Assembly (NCBI GenBank): GCA_964017125.1
Contig: OZ024908.1
Coordinates: 80,413,499-80,477,498, forward strand
From: Flabesymbios commensalis
Taxonomy: Eukaryota; Annelida; Polychaeta; Terebellida; Flabelligeridae
DNA: 64,000 nt
Reading direction: 5' to 3'
The translations under genes and the position numbers were made by a program. The notes below the pieces were generated by a model. The model did not search any database. It was not told the DNA's origin and saw only the letters and a list, made by a program, of their open reading frames with translations. Positions 10,981 to 22,230 of the stretch are shown here, one piece after another (position 1 is the first letter of the stretch; each line of letters opens with the position of its first letter).

Positions 10981-11580
10981 GGAACAATATACTGTTGGTA
11001 ATAGATGTTGGCATAACGTTGTTTCAGTGTTGGTTCACTATCTCTGACGTTAGTACAACACTAGCTCAGCAATGGAAAAATGACACGCACCAAACTGGGC
11101 CGTGGAACATACGATAGACTGGAATAGTTATAAATATATATAATTATATCATGTTACAGAAAACAATTTATTAATTATATAATTCGTCATTGGTCATTTA
11201 CAGTTATTTTAAGATGTGATATTTGATTGATTTGCATTAATATTTGGTGTTGTATTTAAAACCATCACAACAGATATATTATGGAGCGCACAGCGCCTGA
11301 AGCTGAGCTAAAATCAGCGTGGATGTCAATAACGCGGTCGTCTAGTCACATTGAGATGTTGGAAACATATAATTCATCTGCAGTACTTATGTGGAATCAA
11401 CATGGATTGAACCCGGAACGCTTGTGTGACCGGCGTGACAGTTAAGCGTTCTTCTGATGCGCCACACCCCTTTCTTCAGGTCATATGGGCTGTTGGACCC
11501 GATGCATTGTATCAAATATATTATTTGTTGGCAAAAAGTTTCAGACTTTGTAACAACATTAAGCCTGGATTCTCCATGGC
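10981..11580. other. Nothing recognised
   Basis: AT-rich; a weak extra inverted repeat (TGTTGGCATAACGTTGTTTC) at about 11005 echoes family D. No gene supported. Confidence 0.45.
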
Positions 11581-11826
11581 TTAACCCTTTCAGCTTGGGG
11601 ACCGTCTTTATACGTCAGAATCTGACGTCTGTGGACGTCAGATTCTGACTTATAAAGACGGTCCCCGCACTGAAAGAATTAAAATAGTTATGATAGTCGT
11701 AGACCCCCTAACATAGGTATTCAAATTAACCAGAAAGAACTAATAAAGACATTTATGATGATTTCAAATTGAAAAAAGCGATGTTCTCCATGGTTTATAC
11801 AAAATAATTCCGCTTTGTGAGGATTA
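11581..11826 (-). mobile_element. TTAA family B element, complete
   Basis: TTAACCCTTTCAGC at the left and GTGAGGATTAA at the right. The hairpin 11596-11672 (ACGTCAGAATCTGACGTC and complement) is intact at the left end. Body phrases CATTTATGATGATTTCAAAT and CTCCATGGTTTATAC run in the reverse sense of the 4568 copy. Confidence 0.85.
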
Positions 11827-12168
11827 ATTGTTTGTGATTTCACTTGATATTTATTATCAAAGTGTATCTCACAATGAATTGCTCTGTGAATATTCAAAAT
11901 ATTTCAGCTCACTTATTATAACTTATTATCAAAAACATAAAAACACTTAACCTGAGATGGGTAGATCGTACAATTCCTTAAGTAAAACACAAAATCCGCC
12001 CACTATTGACTATAGCCAAATATTGCACACAATATCAATGAATTAAGAGCATGAAGAGCCAGTCAATCCTAGATGTGGCCAGGAGCGGTTTCTCTGCATT
12101 CGACTAGCGCTGAACCGGCCATTCCTGCTTATTTTGAACAATATTTTAAAATTATATACAAATCGTAT
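11827..12168. other. Nothing recognised
   Basis: AT-rich, no supported gene. Confidence 0.5.
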
Positions 12169-12274
12169 ACCCAGTAAACACATTTGTATAACATTTGTAC
12201 AATGTTGGACCAACGTCGAAGACGTTGGGCCGACGTTGTACAAATGTTATACAAATGTTTTGTGTTTACTGGGT
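12169..12274. mobile_element. Family D palindromic element
   Basis: ACCCAGTAAACACATTTGTA at the left; ACAAATGTTTTGTGTTTACTGGGT at the right in complement; centre GGACCAACGTCGAAGACGTT. The arms extend almost end to end. A shorter relative lies at 24170. Confidence 0.85.
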
Positions 12275-12637
12275 GACCAGCCAGTCATAAGCACAACCCA
12301 GGACGTCAGCATTATCTCCGTCCACTTCTTTTGAATTTGAAAAAATCAATCCCATTGAGCTAAAGAAACGGTCGTGATTTTAAATTTATTTAAAATAGAA
12401 TAAAGGGTTATTTTGTGCAGGGTAGAGCTGTTGACGTTTCGTCCTTTAAAATGACTAGTTATGTTTATATAGTTACAAACTGTGTTTCAAACTCTTTAAA
12501 AATCTGAGAAGCGCTCCAAAAAATATCCGTTACCCCTATAAAACCAAAGGTGGTATATACCGCGTTTACCTCAGGTATATCCCTGAACTTTTCAAACCTG
12601 AATTTACGATTGTCATCCTCATCCACTACAAGCCGCG

Positions 12638-12758
12638 TCCTGTGTCTAGAGGGCAGTGTTATCTCACTCATCTCATCATCCTCAGAAGGTTCTCCTGTCC
12701 CAATTTAGCATGCATGTGGCAAAAGTTGCCTAAAGTCAGATCCATTTTATTTCATTTA
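12638..12758 (+). mobile_element. SINE family E, 3' fragment
   Basis: Contains TCCTGTGTCTAGAGGGCAGT, CAGAAGGTTCTCCTGTCC and the tail TTTTATTTCATTT; the tRNA-like heads are missing. Confidence 0.75.
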
Positions 12759-12787
12759 CTACAAGGCGCGTATTGGATGAAGATGAC

Positions 12788-12880
12788 TGAGTGAGTGAAT
12801 ATTTTTTTATGTCGCTTTCTGCACAAGCATTTCAATATCGCGACATAAGGAAGCCCGAAGTCGGGACTATGACCTACTTT
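12788..12880 (-). mobile_element. SINE tail of the GCGACGTAAAG type
   Basis: In reverse the stretch reads ATAGTCCCGACTTCGGGCTT, ATGTCGCGATATTGAAATGC and AGAAAGCGACATAAAAA. It matches 52370-52470 and the 3' end of the SINE at 30240, so it is a truncated copy of that second SINE family. Confidence 0.65.
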
Positions 12881-12889
12881 TATCGAATG

Positions 12890-12990
12890 ACTTCAAGGGT
12901 TCTTTATAGTGCTGTGCTATAAAGTTGTGGATCGCGTTAGCGAGACACAGCTTCAAGTGCCTAAAAATTTAAATTCAACAGCTCAGTGCT
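12890..12990. mobile_element. Decayed TTAA family A hairpin
   Basis: AAAGTTGTGGATCGCGTTAGCGAGACACAGCTTCAAG preserves the loop and inner arms (about 12920-12958); TTAA ends are not found. Confidence 0.5.
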
Positions 12991-13559
12991 CAAATGCTTA
13001 AGGACTATTTTAAAAAGAGCGTATCCATTTTGTCCAAGATTGTGATTAATGCTACTCTCTGTACCAAAAAAATAATACTTTTTGGTGCATATTTATGTAA
13101 AAAAAATCGTGCTGATGTGTTTCGCACCCTTTAAAATAACGCCCGTTTGAATTTATTTATTGATACATATAACCTGCATTTTTTATAGAAACAGTTTATT
13201 TTTCAATAAACGTTTTCTAAAACGGCTATGGAGTCATGACTACTATTATTAATAACAACTATTATTATGGGTATTTAGCTGGTAAAACGTATGATTATAT
13301 AATAATGACATGAGTATTTTTAGTGCATTTTGTGATTATTTGATATTAACTTATGTCCATAAATATATATATCGGTTATTTTTATCATGAAAACCTCCGG
13401 GTGACAATCTTTGTTGTTATGATGGCACGAAATGCTAAAGGCTATAATGGCGTTTGGCACGACAAGAACGATTATTATTGCTTTATTAATCACCCATTTC
13501 CTCCAAATATATCACGATCAAGTGGGGACAATTTCAGGTTCAACTAACTAGAGATGAAA
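12991..13559. other. AT-rich DNA, nothing recognised
   Basis: No supported gene or element. Confidence 0.5.
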
Positions 13560-13800
13560 TTAACCCTATTCCCGCCAAGTCATGGTATTTAAATTTCCAC
13601 TCACTTGAAGTTGTGTCTCGCTACCGCGAACCACAACTTCAAACGGGTGAAAATTAACTATATTTGTTTAATTGCAGACCAAACATTTGCAAATATTGGT
13701 AATTGAACACACATTTCATTCTCAATAACCGTGATTGAGCGTGCCAATAAAACTGATTAAAAAAGATTGTATTGGTGACTTGCGGTGTAAGGGTCAAGCA
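13560..13800. mobile_element. TTAA family A subtype 2
   Basis: TTAACCCTATTCCCGCCAAG starts the copy. The hairpin 13598-13655 has arms CACTCACTTGAAGTTGTG and complement. The body ATTGCAGACCAAACATTTGC, followed by CATTCTCAATAACCGTGATT, is shared with 42655 and 43800 but not with the 13867 subtype. Confidence 0.7.
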
Positions 13801-13866
13801 GATGGGCGTGATGCTATCTACTGTCGCTGAGGATTGTTACCGTATTGAGGCAATCAGCAGAACATT

Positions 13867-14114
13867 TTAACCCTTTAACCGCCGGTGCCGAATATATTCG
13901 GGTTTTCATTTCCTATTAGCCCATTAAGTACCACCTTTTAAACATGTTAAAGATAAAATGTGACATCAATCAGCAATATTTGAAAAGAGCTGACCTCCAT
14001 TTTGTCAAATCTGAATAATTTAAACTCATTTGAAGTTGTGGATCGCGTCAGCGAGACACAACTTCAAGTGGGTGAAAATTCAATTTATGAATAATTTGGC
14101 GGTTAAAGGGTTAA
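13867..14114 (+). mobile_element. TTAA family A element, complete reference copy
   Basis: TTAACCCTTTAACCGCCGG at the left and TTTGGCGGTTAAAGGGTTAA at the right are inverted repeats, with TTAA flanks consistent with the 4-bp target duplication of piggyBac-type transposons. The internal hairpin 14026-14078 reads CTCATTTGAAGTTGTGGATC, GCGTCAGCG and the complement. About 248 bp including both TTAA; no coding capacity. I assign piggyBac by analogy with the CCC/GGG ends and TTAA target; no transposase is present. Confidence 0.88.
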
Positions 14115-14283
14115 TGTCCACACGGTAGTGGACATGGCAGTGAGCGATAATAGCGGAAGACACGTGTCTGGCGGGAGCGAGGCAGACGACGTCACGTGCC
14201 GTCACGTGGTGTGCGCGCGCACACTCATCACACGGTGCTGCCCTCTGCTCGGACAATGACGCTTTGGGTCACAGTGTGGCTGA

Positions 14284-14720
14284 TTAACCCTTAGAATGCT
14301 GAAATATTTTGTATAAACCATGGAGAATAAACATTTGGCCATAGTATCGTATTCCACCCCCAAATTAAAATAACAACTGAATGACGGCGGTGATTGGCCG
14401 ATGTGCTCATGTGACAGGCTGAACCACTCTCCGATTGGTTGGGGGTAGAATACAAGACTTGGACCAAAGATTTTCTTCAATTTGAAATCATCATAAATAA
14501 GCATCATAAATGTCTTAGTTGGCTCTTTCTGCTTCAGTTGAATACCTACCGTAGGCATATGTTATGGGTTTACAGCCGTTATAAATATTTACTCTTTCAG
14601 TGCGGGGATTGACTTTAGACATCAGAATCTGACGCCTACATCGACTTTAGACATCAGAATCTGACGTCTACAGACGTCAGATTCTGATGTCTAAAGTCAG
14701 TTCCCGCGCAGAAAGGTTTA
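14284..14720 (+). mobile_element. TTAA family B element carrying an insertion
   Basis: Starts TTAACCCTTAGAATGCTGAA. The hairpin at 14600-14712 has one arm (ATCGACTTTAGACATCAGAA) duplicated in tandem. The right end CGCGCAGAAAGG is eroded. The host body is split at 14336-14464 by another element. Confidence 0.8.
14336..14464. mobile_element. Small element nested in family B
   Basis: Inverted ends GTATTCCACCCCCAA (14349-14363) and TTGGGGGTAGAATAC (14439-14453), extended weakly outward. It interrupts the family B phrase CATGGAGACCAAAG, so it inserted later. Family not recognised. Confidence 0.65.
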
Positions 14721-15519
14721 AAAAGCCACCTTGTTTTCTATCAACTTCTTGCATCTGACACTAATAAAACGAGGGTGGCGATGGTCACGTGAGGCAGAAT
14801 GCATGTGGTCAGTGGGTTCCAGTCTGGAGTTCACATTGAGTAAATCACTGTCCATCTGCCGTGGGCCAGAGAAGGGGCGTTTCCTCGACTGACCGATTAG
14901 CTTCTAGTGTTTGGGCGCTCCCGGGTGACGACCAGCCCACCAATCTCAGCACAAGTCAGGCGTACATCACCCGTCAACATCTGCAGACAAGTTGCAAAGA
15001 TTACGACTCTTGATTGGTCGGGGTGTGCCTTCGACCAATCATTGATTGTGATCTTTAGCAATAGCGTACGAAATAAAAATCGTCCTACAAGCTGTCATCA
15101 TATGGTTATTGTGACTTTGTTAGGAAACTATTTGCGTCTGAAGCCATTGTGATAACTTGTGGTACATCTGGTCGTCTTAATACAGAGGACATATATCCGA
15201 TTAGACTGTGTCACTTCTCGTAGAAGGTGTCAAATATGTGTGATCAGACCACAGTGTTAGCCAGCGACCTGTGCACCCGTCTTTTGGACGGGTATAAAGT
15301 AAAAATGGCGGGCAAAAATTGTCCATATTACACTATAAAGGAGGAAATGCACGGGCAGTTATGCAAAAATTGGGGAAAAAGCACGGGCAGTTGTCTAATC
15401 CTAGCTAAGACAGTGGATCAGACATGACTGTCAAATATTAGACATTGACTGCAATTATGTTTATAAATAGATTCAAGAATTACGTTCCATAAATATATAA
15501 ATTATTCTTTATCCATAGC
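14721..15519. other. No gene recognised
   Basis: Moderate GC. Frames of 66-81 codons exist, without family features. GCACGGGCAGTT occurs twice near 15350-15394. Confidence 0.45.
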
Positions 15520-16505
15520 ACCATGTCAGACCATACAGCACCATATCAGACCATAAAACACCCTGTCAGACCATATAGCACCCTGTCAGACCATATAGCA
15601 CCCTGTCAGACCATATAGCACCCTGTTAGACCATATAAACACCCTGTCTGACCATATAGCACCCTGTCAGACCATATAACAACCTGTCAAATCACATAGC
15701 ACCCTGTCAGACCATATAGCAACCTGTCAGACCATATAACAACCTGTCAGACCATATCACACCCTGTCAGACCATATAGCACCCTGTCAGACCATATATC
15801 ACCCTGTCAAACCATATAACACCCTGTCAGACCATATAGCACCCTGTCAGACCATATATCACCCTGTCAGACCATATAACACCCTGTCAGACCATATAGC
15901 ACCCTGTCAGACCATATAACAACCTGTCAGACCATATAGCACCCTGCCAGACCATATAACACCTTGTCAGACCATATAGCACCCTGTCAGACCATATAAC
16001 AACCTGTCAAATCACATAGCACCCTGTCAGACCATATAGCAACCTGTCAGACCATATAACAACCTGTCAGACCATATCACACCCTGTCAGACCATATAGC
16101 AAACTGTGAGACCATATAGCACCCTGTCAGACCATATATCACCCTGTCAGACCATGCATATAACACCCTGTCAGACCATATAACACCCTGTCAGACCATA
16201 TAGCACCCTGTCAGACCATATATCACCCTGTCAGACCATATAACACCCTGTCAGACAATATAGTACCCTGTCAGACCATATAGCACCCTGCCAGACCATA
16301 TAACACCTTGTCAGACCATATAGCACCCTGTCAGACCATATAACAACCTGTCAAACCACAGTGCACCCTGTCAGACCATATAGCAAACTGTGAGACCATA
16401 TAGCACCCTGTCAGACTATATAGCACCCTGTCAGACCATATATCACCCTGTCAGACCATGCATATAACACCCTGTCAGACAACATTGCAACCTTTCAGAC
16501 CATGT
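15520..16505. repeat. 20-bp minisatellite array
   Basis: About 48 copies of ACCATATAGCACCCTGTCAG. Variant blocks recur at a 320-bp shift (the AACCTGTCAAATCACATAGC run at 15681 and 16001), i.e. 16 units. An irregular CATGCATATAACACC junction occurs near 16155 and 16459. Ends degrade into CACCATGTCAGACCATACAG at the left. Confidence 0.95.
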
Positions 16506-16645
16506 AGCATCACATAGGACCAATGGCAATGACACTAATCACCCGTACGACCAATGTCCCATGTGACCAATGACCCTTAGGACCCATGATCCATGGACCA
16601 ATGGCCCGTAGGACCAAAGACCCGTAGGCAGACGACCAATGACCA
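16506..16645. repeat. Degenerate ACCAATGACCC repeat
   Basis: GACCAATG or ACCCGTAGG recur every 15-20 bp, imperfectly, next to the 20-bp array. Confidence 0.6.
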
Positions 16646-16723
16646 GTCCCAGCTGATTTATGGTGTTTGACACCTGATTATAACTATCCGGCATCTAGAA
16701 GACTTATAGTGGACAGCATGATA

Positions 16724-17147
16724 TTAACCCTTAGGGGGCCACCATTCAATTTCTGAAGGGGGGGGGGGTGGACAATTATTTTTTTCAACCTGGCTCGGCG
16801 GCGCACCGAACATTTTTAATTTTATTAGCATGTCTATGTACACATAGAACAGTTATTTAAGTAAATTATTTATTTCACGCAGAGTCCACACGAACTTATT
16901 TATTTCAAAAATACTACAGCCTCCCCCCCCCCCCCGTGGTCATTGAATGGTGGCCCCTTACAGTGCGGGGATCGAGTTTAGATGTCAGAATCTGACGTCT
17001 GTAGACGTCAGATTCCTTTATAATGGCCGTGGACCCATAACATGGGTATTCAAATGAACCGGAAAGAGCTCACCAGGACATTTATGATTGAAAAACCCTT
17101 TGTTCCCCATGGTTTATACAAAAATAATTCACCGCTTTAAGGATTGA
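16724..17147 (-). mobile_element. TTAA family B element split by a PIF-like element
   Basis: TTAACCCTTA at 16724 resumes at 16958 as TTACAGTGCGGGGATCGAG, then the hairpin arm GATGTCAGAATCTGACGTC and the reversed body ending GCTTTAAGGATTGA. The second hairpin arm is partly deleted. Confidence 0.8.
16734..16957. mobile_element. Nested PIF/Harbinger-like miniature element
   Basis: Inverted ends GGGGGCCACCATTCAAT and ATTGAATGGTGGCCCC are flanked by TTA on both sides (16731-16733, 16958-16960). A 3-bp TTA duplication and G-rich termini fit PIF/Harbinger. Subterminal G and C runs could pair. A related fragment lies at 48127, and a PIF transposase fossil at 56119. Confidence 0.8.
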
Positions 17148-17410
17148 ACTTTATGATTGTCATATTGTGTAGTGTATTAGCATTCGTATGGCTATAATAT
17201 CATTTCACATTATAGTAACCACACGGGTGACCATCCCTGAATAACTGTATAGTCCCTATATATTATGTCCCCATTATATATCGTCAGAATTTAGAGTGAT
17301 GTTACCCACGCCGATGCTACAGACTCTTACAACTAATAGATTTTAGGCTATTAAACAAATAATCACACAGAGCTTTACTACAGATAATACTAGACATGTA
17401 TGCATACAAT

Positions 17411-17560
17411 TTAACCCGTAAAACGCTGAAGTATTTGTATATAAACCAGGGGACCAAAGGTTTGTTCATTTTGATATCATCATAGATATCTTAGCTACCT
17501 CTTTCCGCTTCATTTGAATACAGGTGTATGCGACGCCATTCTTTACACTTTCAATGCTGG
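17411..17560 (+). mobile_element. TTAA family B element, left part
   Basis: TTAACCCGTAAAACGCTGAA, ATAAACCAGGGGACCAAAGG and CTCTTTCCGCTTCATTTGAA match the family body; the hairpin end is missing. Confidence 0.65.
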
Positions 17561-17639
17561 TTAATATAAAGCTGCAGGTTTATAGTCTGATATCAAGTCT
17601 GAAGATCCATCAGCCGATTTTTCCCATTTTACCCCCTTG

Positions 17640-17950
17640 TCACTGGACCTGTTCATTCGTGTGCCACTCACCTCCATGGAGATCATACAGTCCTCCAGCC
17701 ATTTCGGCGCATGTAACTTATCGTACACATTGTCATCTCTGTGCTACCAGCTGGTACTCATTTATACCTGAGTCAAGTGAAGCATTTGAGAGTAAGTGCC
17801 TTGCCCAAGAGCACAACAGATACAATGTCCCAATATTGAGAGGGGAGAAACATGATATTTCTCTGAAAATCCTGCACCAAGCGGGGTTCGAAACCGCACG
17901 ACAGGCAGCGACATAGGTAAAGTTCCACTTTCGAACCATTGCGCCATGTC
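17640..17950 (-). mobile_element. tRNA-derived SINE, third family
   Basis: In reverse, GTGACATGGCGCAATGG (A box) is followed by GTGCGGTTTCGAACCCCG (B box), then CTTGGGCAAGGCACTTAC, a phrase common in SINE bodies. Overlapping open frames are not genes. The 3' limit is uncertain. Confidence 0.7.
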
Positions 17951-18191
17951 ACTCTCTATATCAATAATTCTTGGTCAATCTAATTTGAAAATATTGAGAT
18001 TGATCTTAACTTTCTCCATTAAATTGCATTAGACAATTTAATTTACATTTGTAATGTAAATTAAGAATAAATAAGGATCTGTCTTTGGATTTTTAGTGGG
18101 ACAGGCCTTAAGGATAGCTGGCTCAAATATCGGGCCAATGTTTTCCATACTATATATATATATTATATCAAAGAAAATATAATCAAATTTC

Positions 18192-18440
18192 CTTAGCCCT
18201 CTCTGCGCGAGGGGCGTCTTTATACGTCAGAATCTGACGTCTGTCGACGTCAGATTCTGTCGTATAAAGTCGGTCCCCGCACTGAAAGAATTAACATATT
18301 TGTATTGGTCGTAGATCCATAACATAGGTATTCAAATGAATAAAAAAGAGCTCACTAAGACATTTAGGCCTATGATTATTTCAAATTTAAATAAACCCTT
18401 TGGTCTCAATGGTTCATACAAACTATTTGAGCGCTGTAAT
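18192..18440 (-). mobile_element. TTAA family B element
   Basis: TTAGCCCTCTCTGCGCGAGG at the left, hairpin 18218-18275 (ACGTCAGAATCTGACGTC and complement), reversed body through TCTCAATGGTTCATACAAAC. Right TTAA not preserved. Confidence 0.75.
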
Positions 18441-18544
18441 ATGTGGACCAGCCCAACGGTACGTAAAACCAAGTCAGGCAAATCAATATCAGACGACAAG
18501 CGAAACGTGAGCGCAGATCATCAGTCATAATTGGAGGCTTTCGG

Positions 18545-18722
18545 GTCAGGGCGGCGGTGTCGTGTTACCGCGGGTCAGCGGGTTTGATCCCGCAGGTGGG
18601 TGGATTAAAGTTGCAGGTAATAATGTGTCCGAACTGGCCTCTTTCAACACGGGCACCATTTCAGCACCACCGCTGGGATGCCCCCTGACACATCATGAAA
18701 GCAACCCGCTGCCTAATAATTA
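18545..18722 (+). mobile_element. SINE-like element with tRNA-like head
   Basis: GGGTCAGCGGGTTTGATCCCGC holds a B-box-like motif; the unit ends near AACCCGCTGCCTAATAATTA. Its A box is weak, so a decayed SINE is the best but not the only reading. Confidence 0.4.
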
Positions 18723-19003
18723 CAACATTTAACTTTCGTATTTCCATAATTATTCAGACTTGCACTAGAATATACTGGCCTACATGTGTATATGAATGTG
18801 TACATATGTGTGTATAGGGAGCGCATACACGTGGTGTGTATGTGATGTAGGGCTGATGATGTAGGACTCACGCTGTCAGTACGGGCACCTCCCACATCCG
18901 TGCGTCACACACAGGTTCTCTGTTAACAGTACAAATACCCTGTAACCCTCTCCATTCCACGCGCCCTGTTTTACCCGCGGTGAAGGTAAATCAATAGATA
19001 TCT

Positions 19004-19169
19004 CAGGGAATAATTTGTCTGGTGTAGCGGTGCAGTTTGCTACGCAATTTTGGGCAAATGCTACACAATAATATGTTGGTGTAGCAGTTCTTCGTATGGA
19101 GAATAGTAGCTTGACACATGCCAGTATGCTAAACTGCTACACAATTTTTCTGAAGCAAATTATTCCCTG
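19004..19169. mobile_element. Miniature element with CAGGGAATA ends
   Basis: CAGGGAATAATTTG at 19004 and CAAATTATTCCCTG at 19156-19169 are exact inverted repeats. TGTAGC and GCTACAC motifs repeat inside. CAGGG ends resemble hAT elements; no clean 8-bp duplication is visible. It ends 4 bp before a family C copy. Confidence 0.65.
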
Positions 19170-19173
19170 TATC

Positions 19174-19422
19174 TTAACCCTTGTGGTGCAGAATCGTTTG
19201 TTTCTATTTTTCATTCATTTAACGCTGGAATTGCTGACGCAAATTCCAGCTTCAAATGACGAAAAATATGTCCATTTCTGAAAAATGAATATCTGAAAAA
19301 AAATAATTATTTGATTAACTGAGCACCTTTTAGAAATTATTATATGGATTTCATTCACATATTATTTGGTCCGAAACGTGTTTAGGTATATATATATACG
19401 GTTCCAGCAGCACAAGGGTTAA
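19174..19422 (+). mobile_element. TTAA family C element, complete
   Basis: TTAACCCTTGTGGTGCAGAA at the left and CAGCACAAGGGTTAA at the right are inverted. Internal hairpin 19208-19262: CATTTAACGCTGGAATTGC and near complement. Confidence 0.8.
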
Positions 19423-19498
19423 CCCATGTTAAACTAGTATTGAAAACGTTTACAAGCATTTCAGTTTCGAACCAAGTAAAATGGTTTAGGACTTTTTT

Positions 19499-19660
19499 TG
19501 TTTGTGGATCGTGGGTTGTGTTTTTGTGGGTCGTGGGTTGTGGGTTGTAGTTGTGTTGGTTGTGGTTTTGTGGGTTGTGGTTTTGTGGGTTCTGGTTTTG
19601 TGGGTTGTGGTTTGGTGGGTTTTGAGTTGTGGGTTGTCGTTTTGTGGGGTTTGGGTTGTG
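19499..19660. repeat. GT-rich minisatellite
   Basis: Degenerate GTGGGTTGTGGTTTT units on the plus strand. Strong G/T strand bias. Overlapping Cys/Gly/Val-rich frames are artefacts. Confidence 0.85.
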
Positions 19661-20410
19661 AGTTATTTCAATATATTAGAGAGCAACGACTGAAGATTAG
19701 GCCTGGGGCTGCTTCTCGAAAGTCTATATCGCTGCACCAACCCAGCCCCCCTTGCAACATATTTCTTCGCTTTTTTATATAGGAAATTATTCAGAGCTAA
19801 CCCCAACAAGTGTCCAAAACCGTCATTTCAACACTTTATTCACCGTTCCTTACAACGTTTAAAAGTTATATCTCAATATATATGTCGAGAAATGTTACAA
19901 AAACCTATAAAATGTCTCAATACTTATGTAGAATTATAAATATAGGAGGTGTATACACGAGGAAAAAACATTTAAATGATAAAAAGCTTATTTTAAATTA
20001 TTATTTTGAATTTTTTTGAATAGAAAATAAAAACTAAACTATTTTTCTGGTTACATTTCTCCGCCTTATCAGACACCTTTTGTTGTTTAGTCTTTCGGAA
20101 ATACATACATTTCAATATTCCAAACATTAGTTTAAAATAAAATAATCTAGAAGTTATTTTAACACTTTAATTACCATACCCTGCAAAATCTTTAACATTT
20201 ATATAGCAATATATCTGCAAAAAATACCTACGACCAGTACAAATTTTGCAATACGTATTTAGAAGTTCACGAAGTTCATGTCTACGTTCATGTTTTATCG
20301 TATCTTGTTTACGAGAAGAAATAAAAATGAGATAAGATAATTTAAATGGGAACTATTTGCATCTATTCTTTGTGCTATGATTTCCTTCCTTGACAGAATT
20401 GTTTTCTTGT
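19661..20410. other. AT-rich DNA, nothing recognised
   Basis: No gene or element supported. Confidence 0.5.
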
Positions 20411-20423
20411 TTCCTGTTTGTCA

Positions 20424-20665
20424 GAGCAGAGACAGCATGCTTTAACACCGATGTTTGCCAGAGCAGGGACACCATGTTTTACCACTCACGTTTGGCAAAG
20501 CAGGGACACCATGTTTTAACACTCACGTTTGTCAATGCTGAGTCAGCATGTTTTAACACTCACGTTTGGCAGAGCAGAGTCAGTATGTTTTAACACTCAT
20601 GCTTGTCAGAGTACAGACAGCAAGTTTTAACATTCACGTTTACCAGAGCAGAGATACCATGCTTT
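20424..20665. repeat. 38-bp minisatellite, six copies
   Basis: Unit pattern CAGAGCAGGGACACCATG then TTTTAACACTCACGTTTG; copies diverge at GGGACACC, GAGTCAGC and GAGACAGC. Confidence 0.85.
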
Positions 20666-20891
20666 CAATATTGACTAGCTTACATTGTCTCACAATTAAA
20701 TAATACTTATTAGTATTTACAAAAATAACAGATCTCCAATATTTTGGATATTTACTTATATGGCTTTAAAGGCTGAATTTCATGTGCCAAGGAAGTGACT
20801 AGTACCATGTGATTTAAAAAGAGATGTGAAAATCAAGGACAAGATTATTTTTTTAGAAAGAAAGGATATGTATGTATACACGCTTTTGCAA

Positions 20892-21074
20892 TTAACCCTT
20901 TCAGCGCGGGAATCGACTTTAGACGCAAGAATCTGATGTCTATGGACGTCAGATTCTGACGTCTAAAGTCGATCCCCGTACTAAAAGAGTAAACTATTTA
21001 CAATGATTTCAAATTAAAAAAACACCTTTGCTCTCTATGGTTTATTTAAAGATATGTCAGCGTCGTGAAGGTTA
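20892..21074 (-). mobile_element. TTAA family B element with internal deletion
   Basis: TTAACCCTTTCAGCGCGGGA and GTCGTGAAGGTTAA ends; hairpin complete; the body segment between TAAACTATTTA and CAATGATTTCAAAT is missing relative to other copies. Confidence 0.8.
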
Positions 21075-21697
21075 ATGTGTACACATCATTTCAAACAGCG
21101 AAGCAGAACTCTATTTTGGTTTTGTGTTTTCAGCTTCGTGTCAGATTCTTTTAACAAGAGACCGGCTAAGTTATAGATGGGGCGCGAGGCATTTGTGTGA
21201 CAGCCACTGCGATTTAGGGGCATTCAAATGTGAAGATGGGAGGTTGCGCCCCGCCGGAGGTTAGGTCATTGGCATATACACACTATTGTACCGGGGCTCT
21301 ATCATGCCGAGTTAGTCCCCAGGAAGTCCTACTGAGGACAAAACCGTACAACACCCTGCGGCTTATAGCCCCAAATATCGCCCATGTCTCTCTTCTGCTG
21401 TCATAATGATGGCCTTACAATAACAGAAGACATTTACATTCTTAAATTGCTTCTGGGAACACATGCGTAGAACAGTTCACGTTCACTTCACCTGGGAGAA
21501 AAGTAACCTACATTATAATACACGCTAAAACATTGTCACTCACATCTTTAATCACATTGCAAAAATTAGCATAGGAAACTCTAAACCAGAAAATACATGA
21601 AAATTGATGCAAGGAGACTTTGCAATGCGTTTAAGTAGGGACAGGAGCCCTGCTGTGGTGGTCAGAAGCTGGAGAGCTCGTACCCGCTCTCTGTATC
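21075..21697. other. No gene recognised
   Basis: Nothing supported beyond weak open frames. Confidence 0.45.
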
Positions 21698-21830
21698 AGT
21701 GGCGGATCCAGAACTAAATTGACTGCACCGATCAAAGTTGCCAAAATATCGGTAGACGACATACAAAGTTTACTGGGGGAATGAGGCTTTACCCCAGTAA
21801 ATTTTACGTGTTCTATACATATTTTGGTCA
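21698..21830. mobile_element. hAT-like miniature element, one end
   Basis: CAGTGGCGGATCCAGAACTA is a typical hAT-type terminus. The palindrome TTTACTGGGG ... CCCCAGTAAA at 21769-21802 lies inside. It shares GATCAAAGTTGCCAAAATAT with 24802. The other terminus is not found. Confidence 0.6.
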
Positions 21831-22079
21831 AAGGAGCTCAACAAGATATTTAATTCAATATTTAATATAAGTGCTCTGTCACTGTGGCGACCATTCTGAA
21901 AAATTAAAATTGTCGCTAAAAAATTGCGAAAGCACAGACAGGGAACTTTTTTGTATATTCACCACCTCTGCATTTTGCAGCTATTCTGAAACATTCAGCT
22001 TTTCTTGAATTTTCCGGGTTGACACCTAATACTCCCGGACTAAAATTATTCTATACCGAATAATATATATCCCATCCCA

Positions 22080-22230
22080 TTCACTGCCAAATTATATAAT
22101 TGGACTTTCCACCCACCGAAAGTTGTGTCTCACTGACGCGATTCACACTTTCACACATTACTGAGATTTGGCAAAATGAAAGTCAACAATTCAGAAATCT
22201 TGCTATATGCTATATGGGTGGATATAGATC
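22080..22230 (-). mobile_element. Decayed TTAA family A element
   Basis: CACTGCCAAATTATATAATT, CCACCCACCGAAAGTTGTG and GATTTGGCAAAATGAAAGTC match family A with much divergence. Confidence 0.5.

Noticed and set aside
12465-12671. 68-codon minus-strand frame with protein-like composition
   Set aside because: Its first residues are SINE tail (12638-12671) and the remainder has no recognised domain or splice signals.
14202-14558. 118-codon minus-strand frame
   Set aside because: Lies across a TTAA family B element and its nested insertion, so it is element DNA read by chance.
17870-17950. A genuine tRNA gene on the minus strand
   Set aside because: A and B boxes are present but the acceptor arms do not pair and the sequence continues into a SINE body.
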